NCBI GenBank assembly: GCA_965243755.1
Contig: CBDEVW010000002.1
Coordinates: 496,001 to 560,000, forward strand
DNA length: 64,000 nucleotides
Direction of reading: 5' to 3'
From: JANSWY01 sp965243755
GTDB taxonomy: Bacteria > Bacteroidota > Bacteroidia > Cytophagales > Cyclobacteriaceae
Each line of letters starts with the position of its first letter. Positions within the stretch are counted from its first letter, which is position 1. This document shows positions 1 to 8,583 of the stretch, in pieces. A program made the translations under genes and the position numbers. Below the pieces are notes generated by a model. The model saw nothing but the letters and a program-made list of their open reading frames with translations, ran no database searches and had not been told where the DNA came from.

Positions 1-460
1 GTGGCTCCAAACCAGAAGATAATGAGCAATTAAGACCGGGATTCCTGTGCTTAAGTAAAATTGGTTTAACATCAATGAAATCGGAATTTATCTTATTTGT
101 ACTCTCGTTCATGTTGGAATGACTCCATGAACTATCAAACTTCTCATACTTTTCACTTATGGTGTTACAAAGAATTGGGTTAGAAGTATCACCACATTCC
201 TCTATTCCCTCAACATCCTTACTGATTTCCAAAGCAATGTTGTCCTCAGCATAATTTCCATAACTCAGATTAAGTCCTATCACGACAGCTACAACAATTA
301 ATGCCAGTCCCAAAAGAGGATACAGGTAGGAGCCATTGATGGGTTGATTAGCACTTAGTTTGGCTTCCATATGATTCCATGCAGCCTCACTGAATGGGAA
401 ATCAAGGGCATCAACCTTTTCTTTGATCTGTTTGTCAATTTCTTTATTCCAGTCTTTCAT
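1..460 (-). CDS. Membrane partner of ECF sigma factor, partial (putative anti-sigma)
   Basis: The reading frame is open from an ATG at 460 down to base 1, so the C-terminus lies outside the window. Its start overlaps the sigma-factor stop as ATGA, which implies translational coupling. The first ~44 residues are charged and presumably cytoplasmic. One hydrophobic segment follows (about residues 45-63), then a polar Ser/Asn-rich extracytoplasmic region. A gene encoding a single-pass protein directly after an ECF sigma factor is the usual place for an anti-sigma factor. I see no zinc-finger anti-sigma motif, so that role rests on position and topology only. Confidence 0.75.
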   Translation of the reverse strand, partial: MKDWNKEIDKQIKEKVDALDFPFSEAAWNHMEAKLSANQPINGSYLYPLLGLALIVVAVVIGLNLSYGNYAEDNIALEISKDVEGIEECGDTSNPILCNTISEKYEKFDSSWSHSNMNESTNKINSDFIDVKPILLKHRNPGLNCSLSSGLEP

Positions 461-1017
461 ATGGCCAGGGGATATTCACCAATTTTTTTCAACATCATTT
501 GCAATTCCTTCCGTGCATTTGCCAGGTGCCATTTGGAGGTGCCAATTGAAATGGAAAGCAACTCTGCAATTTCTTTGTGCTGGTATCCATCAATTGTATA
601 CATCATAAATACATTTCTGGAGGACGGTGCAAGGTTTTCGATGAGTGACATCAATTCATCTTTACCAAGATTTGAAATGGCATCTTCATTTATTTGGATT
701 TCAGGCAATTCATCCAGTTCAATGGTTCGCTTATAGACTGTGTTTTTTCTAACATGATCGATGGAGGTATGAAAAACGATTTTGGCCATCCAGGCTTCCA
801 AAGGTCCAGTTGCGTTGTATTTTTCGATACTGGTGAACACTTTGAAAAATGCGTCATTCAGCACCTCCTGTGCCTGGTTTTCATCAGTCGTGTAACGATA
901 GCAAATCTTCATCATTGAACTGAAATACTTCATGTACAGACATTTCTGGGCCTGCCTGTTTTTCTTGAGGCAGCCTTTAATCAGGATTTCATCAGTACTT
1001 TCTGCGTTGAATTGCAT
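457..1017 (-). CDS. ECF-type RNA polymerase sigma factor
   Basis: The 186-residue protein has the two-domain sigma-70 ECF plan. Region 2 (about residues 20-95) contains the YRYTTDENQAQEVLNDAFFKVF stretch in part and the AWMAKIVFHTSIDHVRK segment. Region 4 (about 125-180) has the helix-turn-helix HKEIAELLSISIGTSKWHLA. It directs core polymerase to a specific promoter set, probably in response to a signal relayed by the membrane protein that overlaps its stop codon. The ATG at 1017 fits the usual ECF length. The 136-base upstream gap holds no promoter I can assign with confidence. Confidence 0.93.
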   Translation of the reverse strand: MQFNAESTDEILIKGCLKKNRQAQKCLYMKYFSSMMKICYRYTTDENQAQEVLNDAFFKVFTSIEKYNATGPLEAWMAKIVFHTSIDHVRKNTVYKRTIELDELPEIQINEDAISNLGKDELMSLIENLAPSSRNVFMMYTIDGYQHKEIAELLSISIGTSKWHLANARKELQMMLKKIGEYPLAI

Positions 1018-1153
1018 GTATAATTGATTCTCTACTCATACTGTCGTAGGAGCACAGGCCATTGGTTGGGTAGGGTCTAATAAATATTTAAAAATCTTTG
1101 AATGAGCGTTTGAACAGTAGACCTACAGTTCCATGTGACAAAACCCTAAAGCC

Positions 1154-2083
1154 TTATCGGCGGAGCATTGAGTATTTCAGAATATAACCACGATCACCTT
1201 CACCCTCACTGCTGATGTACATGTCACCATTTGGCGCAAAGCAAATTCCTTCGGGTTGGCTGAGGAGTTTAGGCGAAATAGGATATGTTGCTTCTATTTC
1301 TCCATTTCTGTTTAATACAACTAGTAATTTGCCCACAGAAGCTAACACATAAAACTTTTCATGAATTGGGTGCCAGGCAATACCAGAGGGTTCAAATTTG
1401 ATCCTTTTTTCATCATACTGGAACTCTTTGTGCTCCTCCCAAAAGTTTTTCAAGTCCTTTTTACTGATGGACAGCCTGGGTTTTTTCTTGAAATCGTCAG
1501 TATCCAGATCGTAGGCGTATACTGTTTTGCTTTTTGTATCATCTTTTTTGAGACCGCCTTCTTCTTTACAGGCAATCAGCAGTTGGTTTTTTTCAGGGAA
1601 GTAGCCTAACCCTTCAGTGTCGTTGGCTTTTCCCAGTGGCGTTTCTATTTTTTCGGCATTTACTTTGCGATCGGTGGTCATCCGGAAACGATAAAGGTCT
1701 CCGTCGCTTCTAAGTACAAATACCTGATCACCCACAACTTCTATTCCTTCATAATCACCTGATTTACCAAAAGTGATACCATAATCGATATCCTTTAACT
1801 TTAGGTCGTAGATAAAAACTTTGCCAACTTCATCCTCCACGGTAAGTAGTCTCCCCTTGTCATCCATGGTCAGTCCAGAAATTTCTGATAGTACATAGGG
1901 TAGAAAATATTTTTCGGAGGGCTCCTTCAGGTTATAGTAGATATCGGTTTTGCTGGTTACAAGAAACATGTCTTCCGCACGTTCCCTACTGGAAACCTGA
2001 TTACAGCCTATAGAAATTCCACCAAACAGTATGGTTAAAATTATTGTTCTGGTGAGAAAAAATAAATTTAGTTTGTAGTGCAT
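1154..2083 (-). CDS. SdiA-regulated domain lipoprotein (beta-propeller)
   Basis: The 309-residue protein has an N-terminal signal with a lipobox-like GGISIGC, which would lipidate Cys27. The rest shows repeated propeller blades of the SdiA-regulated/phytase-like kind, including EISGLTMDDKGRLLTVEDE, GDYEGIEVVGDQVFVL, ANDTEGLGYFPEKNQLL and LSQPEGICFAPNGDMYISSE. These are hallmarks of PF06977-type proteins, whose biochemical role is poorly defined. It probably sits in the periplasm or on the outer membrane. It is separated from the sigma gene by 136 bases and diverges from the HD-PycTM gene, with about 125 bases between the two starts. Confidence 0.85.
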   Translation of the reverse strand: MHYKLNLFFLTRTIILTILFGGISIGCNQVSSRERAEDMFLVTSKTDIYYNLKEPSEKYFLPYVLSEISGLTMDDKGRLLTVEDEVGKVFIYDLKLKDIDYGITFGKSGDYEGIEVVGDQVFVLRSDGDLYRFRMTTDRKVNAEKIETPLGKANDTEGLGYFPEKNQLLIACKEEGGLKKDDTKSKTVYAYDLDTDDFKKKPRLSISKKDLKNFWEEHKEFQYDEKRIKFEPSGIAWHPIHEKFYVLASVGKLLVVLNRNGEIEATYPISPKLLSQPEGICFAPNGDMYISSEGEGDRGYILKYSMLRR

Positions 2084-2207
2084 AATGCTTATTTACCAAT
2101 AGGCCTGTGATGTATGGAATAAATTTAGTAGTTATATCATTGTAATTAAATAAATTGTGAGGACGAATTGGTAGAACAATTTATTGCTAGAACCTGAATA
2201 TTCACTA

Positions 2208-3431
2208 ATGGCTAAAGACCAGGAACTGATAGACGCTGCAAAGAAATTTGCTGAAACCATTTTGAAGAATGATGTTTCCAAGGATTTAATTTATCATTCA
2301 CTTGAGCACACCCAGGGTGTTGTGGAAGCAGCCCGGAATATTGGCCAGGAGGTAGGTTTGGAAGAAGATCAGATGGAGGTTCTGGAATTGGCGGCTTGGT
2401 TTCATGATTTGGGCTATCGAGATACGATACAGAACCATGAGGACCAGAGCATGGCTATAGCAGACCAATACCTGAGTGAAGCCGGTTATGACACTCGAAA
2501 GAAGCAGCAGGTGATTGAATGTATCAGAGCGACCAAAATGCCTCAGGACCCTAAAACTGAAGTAGAGAAGGTGCTTTGTGATGCTGATCTTCTGCACCTT
2601 GGCAAAGATGATTTTTTTGACAAGTCGAAAATTTTGCTTGATGAGATGAATACTGTTGGGGACGAAGTAATTACTGAGTCCCGGTGGCTTGAACTCAATA
2701 AGGAATTCATACAAAACCACCACTTTCATACGGATTATGCAAAAACCAATTACGGACCAGGCAAGGAGGAAAATCTAAAAAAAGTAAAAAAGGAACTGAA
2801 GAAAGCAAGTAAAAAGGACAAGAAAATAGAGGAGCTACAGGAAAGTGTTGAAAAATTAAAGGAGAAAGTAGCGAAGACCAAACAGTTGAAACCTGATAGA
2901 GGCATAGAGACGATGTTTAGGCTTACATCAAAGAATCATCTGCAACTTAGTGCCATGGCTGACACCAAAGCCAATATCATGATCTCCATCAATTCCATTA
3001 TCCTTTCTATACTAATGTCGGTATTGTACAGAAAGTTGGAAGAGTATCCTCACATGGTAGTGCCAGCGATGATCCTTACTGTGGTTTGTTTGGTAACGAT
3101 CGTATTTTCCATCCTGGCAACAAGGCCAAATGTCAGTTCAGGTAAGTTTACAAGAGACAACATCATCAATAAAGAAACTAACCTTTTGTTTTTTGGAAAT
3201 TTCCATGCCATGAAGTTGCCAGATTACGAGTGGGGAATGAAGCAAATGTTAAAGGATGCTGATTATCTATACACCAGCCTGATAAGGGACATTTATTTCC
3301 TTGGTGTGGTCCTTGGGAAAAAATACAGGCTTCTTCGTACTTCTTATACCATATTTATGTTTGGGTTTGTGATTGCGGTGTTGTCTTTCATTATCGCAGA
3401 AACATTTTTCAAATCACCGTACCCCTACTGA
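2208..3431 (+). CDS. HD-domain phosphohydrolase fused to Pycsar-type transmembrane effector domain (HD-PycTM)
   Basis: The 407-residue protein has an N-terminal HD domain (about residues 1-180). Putative metal ligands are H30/H34 in YHSLEHT, H66-D67 in WFHDLGY, and D125 or D127 in CDADLLHLG. A Lys-rich coiled coil follows at about 186-228. The C-terminal half (about 235-407) matches the PycTM/DUF5706 plan, with the signature SAMADTKANIMISINSIILS and hydrophobic helices near 255-275, 283-303 and 380-399. HD domains hydrolyse phosphoester bonds, often in nucleotides; PycTM domains are membrane effectors in cyclic-pyrimidine (Pycsar) defence. The ATG at 2208 is preferred over an upstream TTG at 2184. 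The stop codon abuts the ppk1 stop with no intervening base. Confidence 0.88.
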   Translation: MAKDQELIDAAKKFAETILKNDVSKDLIYHSLEHTQGVVEAARNIGQEVGLEEDQMEVLELAAWFHDLGYRDTIQNHEDQSMAIADQYLSEAGYDTRKKQQVIECIRATKMPQDPKTEVEKVLCDADLLHLGKDDFFDKSKILLDEMNTVGDEVITESRWLELNKEFIQNHHFHTDYAKTNYGPGKEENLKKVKKELKKASKKDKKIEELQESVEKLKEKVAKTKQLKPDRGIETMFRLTSKNHLQLSAMADTKANIMISINSIILSILMSVLYRKLEEYPHMVVPAMILTVVCLVTIVFSILATRPNVSSGKFTRDNIINKETNLLFFGNFHAMKLPDYEWGMKQMLKDADYLYTSLIRDIYFLGVVLGKKYRLLRTSYTIFMFGFVIAVLSFIIAETFFKSPYPY

Positions 3432-5477
3432 TCAGGATTCCATGTTTCTGACAAATTCATATGTTCCGAATTGGGCAAGGATTTTCTTTTTACCTTTTTT
3501 GACAGGTTGATCGTTAATGTTTTCGTCAAGTAATGTCGCCTTTACATTGTCTTTCAGTTGAAGCTGGATAATTTCCTGAATTTCGTTTTTTAATATTTCA
3601 TCGAGTATCGGAAAAATCACCTCTACCCTTCGATACAAGTTCCTGGTCATCCAGTCTGCAGAGCCCATGTATATTTCTTCATCTCCGCCATTATGAAAGA
3701 TAAATACCCTGGCATGCTCCAGAAACCTGTCTACTATCCTTCGCATAGTTATATGCTCACTGATGTCCTTGAGGCCTGGTCTCAAACAACAAATACTCCG
3801 AATAATCATTTCGATTTTCACTCCAGCATTACTGGCCTCATACAGCTTGTCAATGATACCCGTTTCTTCCAGGTTGTTCAATTTAATAATGATATGGGCC
3901 TGTTTCCCCTGTCTGGCGTTTTCAATTTCCCGGTCTATAAGTTGGTAAAAGCGATCAACGATGTTGAACTGCGATACCAGCAGGTAAGAAAATCCTGTGG
4001 GCTGCTTTCTTTTGTAGAGGAATTTGAAAACCTGAGCAAGTTCATCGGTCATTCCATCATGGCAGGTAAATAACCCATGATCGGCATATATTTTGGCCGT
4101 TTCTTCATTGAGGTTTCCAGTCCCAAAGAAACCGTAATACCTTGTATTTCCATCTTCATGTTTCTTTTTGACCAGTGCCACCTTAGCATGAACTTTTAAA
4201 CCCGGGATGCTGTAAATAATTTTCACCCCGGCTTCCTGCATTTTTGATGCCCACATCAGGTTATTTGCTTCATCGAATCTCGCTTTAAGCTCCATGAAAA
4301 CTTTTACTTTTTTTCCATTCTTGCTGGCGCTGATCAGGGCGTCTCCTATGACGGATTTTTCTGCCATCCTGTAAAAAGTCACATTAATCTCAGTGACGTC
4401 AGGGTCTATGGCCGCTTCATTGAAAAACTGAAGCACATAATCATAACTATGGTAAGGAAAGTGAAGCAATTGATCTTTCTCCTCTATCGCAGAGAACATG
4501 GAGCGGTGTTGATCAAGAATTTTGTGCCTTATGGGAGGAAGCTTTTTGTACTCGGCCTCTGACCCAAGAGGATTGGGTAGCTGAAAATAATCGTTTAGGT
4601 TATGATATCTCCCACCCGCAACCATGTCTAACGGTTCGAGGTTGAATTGTTTTTGCAAGTGAAGTTTTAGTGCTTCACTGGTGATACTGTCATATAAAAA
4701 CCTGCTTGGCTCGCCCAAATCTCTTTTTGTGATCTGTTTTTCAATTTTACTGACCAGGTCTCCACTGTATTCATCATCAATATGAAGATCCGCGTCTTTG
4801 TTGAGTTTGATGCTAATACATTCTTCTATTTTATACCCCGGGAAAATGATGTCCAGGTGTAACCTCAAAATATCATCGAGAAAAATAAATTGATATTTTC
4901 CCTTCTCTGTGGGCAGTTGAAAAAATCTTGGAAGTTTGTCTGAAGGGATATTGACATACGCAAAATGTGTTTCACCAGCTTTGGTCATTTTCACACTTAG
5001 GTACAATTCGCGGTTGTTGAGGAAATCCTCGCCTTTGGATATTTGCCAGATCCTGGGCTTCAGGTACGCCAGCACTTTAGTTTTGAAGTAATACAGCAAT
5101 GCACTTTTTTGTTCACTGCTTAGGTCATTCCCTTCCTTGTAAATCGAAAGCCCCTTCTGATCCAGCTCGGTAAACACTTCACTCAGCGTTTTACCATAGA
5201 TCGTGAGTTGCCTGTCCACCTCCGTTCTGATTTCCTGCAGCAAGGTAGATGGGTCAAAATTCAATTTCTTATTGATTTTTTCTTTGTTGATCTTCTCCAG
5301 ACTTCTAATACCAGCGACGCGAACTCTGAAAAACTCATCCAGGTTCGAAGAATAGATTGCCAAAAATTTAACCCTGTCCATAATTGGTACAGATGGGTCT
5401 CTTGCCTCTTCAAGCACACGGAGGTTAAAAGTTAGCCAACTGAGATCCCGATTGAAGTATTTTTGGTCCATAGTCAT
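3432..5477 (-). CDS. ppk1: Polyphosphate kinase 1
   Basis: The 681-residue protein has the normal PPK1 length and domain order: an N-terminal helical domain (YFNRDLSWLTFNLRVLEEA), a head domain, and two PLD-like catalytic domains. Visible catalytic landmarks are the phosphorylatable His in PGLKVHAKVALV, the GFFGTGNLNEETAKIYADHG segment, and the second His in LEHARVFIFHNGG. It makes polyphosphate from ATP reversibly at the inner membrane. Its ATG overlaps the cyclase stop (ATGA), so the two are translationally coupled. The C-terminus converges on the HD-PycTM gene. Confidence 0.98.
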   Translation of the reverse strand: MTMDQKYFNRDLSWLTFNLRVLEEARDPSVPIMDRVKFLAIYSSNLDEFFRVRVAGIRSLEKINKEKINKKLNFDPSTLLQEIRTEVDRQLTIYGKTLSEVFTELDQKGLSIYKEGNDLSSEQKSALLYYFKTKVLAYLKPRIWQISKGEDFLNNRELYLSVKMTKAGETHFAYVNIPSDKLPRFFQLPTEKGKYQFIFLDDILRLHLDIIFPGYKIEECISIKLNKDADLHIDDEYSGDLVSKIEKQITKRDLGEPSRFLYDSITSEALKLHLQKQFNLEPLDMVAGGRYHNLNDYFQLPNPLGSEAEYKKLPPIRHKILDQHRSMFSAIEEKDQLLHFPYHSYDYVLQFFNEAAIDPDVTEINVTFYRMAEKSVIGDALISASKNGKKVKVFMELKARFDEANNLMWASKMQEAGVKIIYSIPGLKVHAKVALVKKKHEDGNTRYYGFFGTGNLNEETAKIYADHGLFTCHDGMTDELAQVFKFLYKRKQPTGFSYLLVSQFNIVDRFYQLIDREIENARQGKQAHIIIKLNNLEETGIIDKLYEASNAGVKIEMIIRSICCLRPGLKDISEHITMRRIVDRFLEHARVFIFHNGGDEEIYMGSADWMTRNLYRRVEVIFPILDEILKNEIQEIIQLQLKDNVKATLLDENINDQPVKKGKKKILAQFGTYEFVRNMES

Positions 5478-6754
5478 TGAATTTTAATAATTTCTATTGC
5501 TTTATCGATCCCTTTGAGTTGCTGTTTACCCAGGTTTGTCCATTGATCAACACTTGAAGAGACGCCATCAAAAAATTCTTTTGACACCAAGAAGTGGGAA
5601 TCATAATCCTTGTTTAGTTGCTCAAGTCTTGCGGCGATAATTACAGTGGTCCCGGAAACAGAAAACTGTTTTCTGTTATGATTACCAATATTTCCAGTGA
5701 CTACTTCGCCACAATGCATTCCCATTCCTATATCCACTTCTTCAAATTGATTGACATGATCAAAAATTTCCATGGCAGCCTGGAAAGCAACGGCCTGATG
5801 TTGATCAATTTTCACAGGAGCCCCAAATGTCGCCATCAAACCATCCCCCATTATTTGGTTGGTGATCCCATGATGTTTATTGATAATATCTATCAAAGGG
5901 CTAAAAAATTTATTTTGAAAGGCAATTACCTCCTCAGGTTCTTTGTCCTGGGCGAAATTGGTAAATCCCCGGATATCTAAAAACAAAACAGTTACCTCCT
6001 GCCTTGAGCTGACATCCTGGTTTTCTACCAAAGCATCTACCACCTGCCTGGAGACCTGCTGGCTAAACAGTTGTTCCATTTGATTTCGTTCGCTCTGATA
6101 TTTGACACGTGATTCCAATAGCTTCCTGAATCGGTGTGAAACAAAAGATGCACAGCCAGCTGCAATCAGGAAAATGATGCTTCTTAAGTAGTAAATGGCA
6201 GAAGGTAATGGCAGGTTCAAAATTTCATTGGGTGATTCCAGCGATAGTGCCCAGTTAATTGCCAAAGCATACGTCCCGGAAATGATAGCGCCACTCAGTA
6301 AGATCAGGCGGTAGTCCAGATGAAGGATTTGTATGAGTAAAATTGGGATGTAAAGGAAAACTACCGGAGAATCAATGAGTGCAGGAATTTTTAATGTGCT
6401 GATTAAAAATAGAAGCGTAATACCCGGCACAATTGACTCCACCACTGTTGTGAATACTTTATATCCCAAAAGCACTCCCTGATTTCTTTTGATGCGTTTG
6501 TTGATGTGAATTAAAGCGAAAATAAGATGTGCCACCAGCAACTGGCCCCCTATTAAGATCTTATAATAATCAGACATATCCTGGAAGACCTGCTCTATCT
6601 GATCACCAATCACAACAGAGTCTATAGCCGCGGCGGTAAACAGGCCTACCATCACTACCAGTGAGATAACAAGTCTGGTACGCTCAATTTTAGCGAGCTG
6701 ATTTTCGAGCCTTTCGTCCCTGAACTTTTCGATTTCTCTGGAGGATGTTTCCAA
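5474..6754 (-). CDS. Membrane-bound class III adenylate/guanylate cyclase-like protein
   Basis: The 426-residue protein has about six hydrophobic helices (residues 28-205), a short coiled linker (about 210-245) and a class III cyclase domain (about 252-426). The metal-binding Asp residues are present at D260 (LFLDIRGFT) and D304 (IMGDGLMATFG), and the Arg at 376 is retained. The base-selecting Lys and Asp are replaced by Gln300 and Thr369, and the transition-state Asn by Ile372. The product is therefore uncertain: it could be cAMP at low rate, another cyclic nucleotide, or nothing. The start appears to be TTG at 6754; the next in-frame Met is well inside the first helix. It is coupled to ppk1. 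Confidence 0.88.
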   Translation of the reverse strand: METSSREIEKFRDERLENQLAKIERTRLVISLVVMVGLFTAAAIDSVVIGDQIEQVFQDMSDYYKILIGGQLLVAHLIFALIHINKRIKRNQGVLLGYKVFTTVVESIVPGITLLFLISTLKIPALIDSPVVFLYIPILLIQILHLDYRLILLSGAIISGTYALAINWALSLESPNEILNLPLPSAIYYLRSIIFLIAAGCASFVSHRFRKLLESRVKYQSERNQMEQLFSQQVSRQVVDALVENQDVSSRQEVTVLFLDIRGFTNFAQDKEPEEVIAFQNKFFSPLIDIINKHHGITNQIMGDGLMATFGAPVKIDQHQAVAFQAAMEIFDHVNQFEEVDIGMGMHCGEVVTGNIGNHNRKQFSVSGTTVIIAARLEQLNKDYDSHFLVSKEFFDGVSSSVDQWTNLGKQQLKGIDKAIEIIKIQ

Positions 6755-6825
6755 TTCCGTAACTTTCGTTAACTTTAGTTAGATGTCACTTTAAGCAACC
6801 CAATTTTTAAAAATCGCGCTTTAGA

Positions 6826-7665
6826 ATGGAAATAAAAAATATATTGGTGCCCGTAGATTTTTCTGAGAGCTCTAAAAATGCCTTACGCATCGCCATAGGA
6901 CTGGCAAAAATGAATAATGCCAAAGTTCATATGATGAATGCGGTTCATATTCATACGCCTCAGCCAGATTTGACTGGCGGTTACCTTATTGAATCAATTG
7001 TTAATGATTATGAAGAACAGGTCAAGCAATCCTTTGAAGAACTGGAAACAGAAATAGTAGAGTTGCAGGATGTAGAGCATGACAGCACCCGACTGATTTC
7101 TTATTTATCTGATGCCATTTATACCTGCATAAAAGAATATAGCATTGATATAGTGGTCATGGGTACAAGGCAGGAGCATGAAGAAATTGAACACCTGCTG
7201 GGAACTCACGCTACTGATGTCATTGGGTTCTCAGAAGTTCCTGTATTGGTAATCCCCGGTGGTTCCAAAAAGTTTTCCCCCAAGAAGATCGCGTTTGCCA
7301 CTGATCTTGAAAGCATCAAAGACACTTCTAAACTTGAGTCGCTGAAATATTTTGCAGAAGCATTTCAGGCTAATGTGACTTTATTTCATGTCACTTCCGA
7401 TTTAAACCTGGTTGCAGCCAAAGGACATAAAATTGCAGAGGCCGATAAATTGGAAGAATATTTTTCCGGGCTTAATTACACCGTAGATATAGTTGAGGAA
7501 TCCAAAGTAGTGGAGGGAATATTTGAGTTCATCAAGGATCATCAAATTGACTTGTTAGCCATGATGCCCAGAAACCATTCTATTTTTGAAAAGATATTCA
7601 AATCAAGTGTCACCAAGAAGGTTGCCATTGACATAGAAATTCCGATGCTCACTTTTCACGAATAA
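6826..7665 (+). CDS. Universal stress protein, tandem UspA domains
   Basis: The 279-residue protein comprises two UspA folds. The first (about 1-145) starts MEIKNILVPVDFSESSKNAL and ends with the GTRQEHEEIEHLLGTHATDV and VPVLVIPG elements typical of the nucleotide-binding loop. The second (about 150-279) starts KKIAFATDL and is more divergent, lacking a clear G-2x-G-9x-GS motif. Such proteins are cytoplasmic and act in stress resistance, often binding ATP. The gene is divergent from the cyclase gene. Its TAA stop overlaps the next start by one base (TAATG), so it is probably cotranscribed with the acetyltransferase. Confidence 0.93.
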   Translation: MEIKNILVPVDFSESSKNALRIAIGLAKMNNAKVHMMNAVHIHTPQPDLTGGYLIESIVNDYEEQVKQSFEELETEIVELQDVEHDSTRLISYLSDAIYTCIKEYSIDIVVMGTRQEHEEIEHLLGTHATDVIGFSEVPVLVIPGGSKKFSPKKIAFATDLESIKDTSKLESLKYFAEAFQANVTLFHVTSDLNLVAAKGHKIAEADKLEEYFSGLNYTVDIVEESKVVEGIFEFIKDHQIDLLAMMPRNHSIFEKIFKSSVTKKVAIDIEIPMLTFHE

Positions 7666-8522
7666 TGAATCATGACTTTGAGATCCGGTCCCTGCAAATT
7701 CAAGACCTGGACCAGATGTACACAGCATTCCTGGAAGCATTTTCAGACTATCAGGTGAATTTCGCCATCAGTCGGGAGCAGTTCAACAGAAGATTTCTTG
7801 GCAAGCTGAACCTAGACTTCAAATATTCAGTTGGTGCATTCCATCATGGTAACCTTGTCGGCTTCATTTTTCACACGATCAATAATTACCAGGGTCGACC
7901 CATGCTTTATAATGGAGGTACAGGTGTGGTTCCGCCAATGCGTGGAAAAGGGATAGTGTCACATCTTTACAACAATGTTAAAAAACTTGTGAGTGAGCAG
8001 GAAGTGCCTTTTTCGGTTTTGGAGGTAATTACAACTAATAATAGGGCCATAAGTGCCTACGAAAAGGTTGGTTTTGAGATTGCCAGAACCTTGAAGTGCT
8101 TTAAACTTACCAGAGCCCCCGATACTGAAATTAATCACCAAATTTATTTGAAGGTGTCTCAAACTTTGGCCATTGATCAATATAAGTTTGGAGATTATGA
8201 GCCTTCATTCATTGATACCCTGCAGCAACTGAAGCAAAACCCCAATGAATCAGTGATAGAGGCGTACTATAATGGTCAACTGGTGGGGTATCTTATCTTA
8301 CAGACACATCTGGGTAGAATCAGTCAGCTTGCAGTTGATAAAGCTTTTAGACATAAGGGAACAGCGAGCACGCTGGTATCGAAAGCCTGGGAAATTTCGG
8401 AAAACAAACAGCTAACATTGCTCAATGTTGATGAAAGTGAATTTGAAATGATTAATTTCCTGACGAACCGAGGATTCGAAAATCAACTGGATCAATACGA
8501 AATGATAATGCGTTTAAAATAA
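7665..8522 (+). CDS. GNAT N-acetyltransferase with two GNAT domains
   Basis: The 285-residue protein has an N-terminal GNAT domain (about 1-145). Its acetyl-CoA loop is visible as VVPPMRGKGIVSHLYNNV and is followed by NNRAISAYEKVGFE. A second, shorter GNAT-like domain (about 165-285) has LAVDKAFRHKGTASTLVS and NFLTNRGFENQ. The family transfers an acetyl group from acetyl-CoA to an amine; the substrate here cannot be read. It is coupled to the UspA gene by a one-base overlap. Confidence 0.9.
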   Translation: MNHDFEIRSLQIQDLDQMYTAFLEAFSDYQVNFAISREQFNRRFLGKLNLDFKYSVGAFHHGNLVGFIFHTINNYQGRPMLYNGGTGVVPPMRGKGIVSHLYNNVKKLVSEQEVPFSVLEVITTNNRAISAYEKVGFEIARTLKCFKLTRAPDTEINHQIYLKVSQTLAIDQYKFGDYEPSFIDTLQQLKQNPNESVIEAYYNGQLVGYLILQTHLGRISQLAVDKAFRHKGTASTLVSKAWEISENKQLTLLNVDESEFEMINFLTNRGFENQLDQYEMIMRLK

Positions 8523-8583
8523 TCTCCTTTCAGCCCCTTATTCATTAGTGTTTAGTAATTTGTGGCATTACTTGAGGAACAGA

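Noticed and set aside
2208..6754. A complete canonical Pycsar anti-phage system
   Set aside because: The PycTM gene is convergent with, not cotranscribed with, the cyclase and is separated from it by ppk1. No defence genes or mobile elements surround it. I keep it as a possible related signalling locus only.
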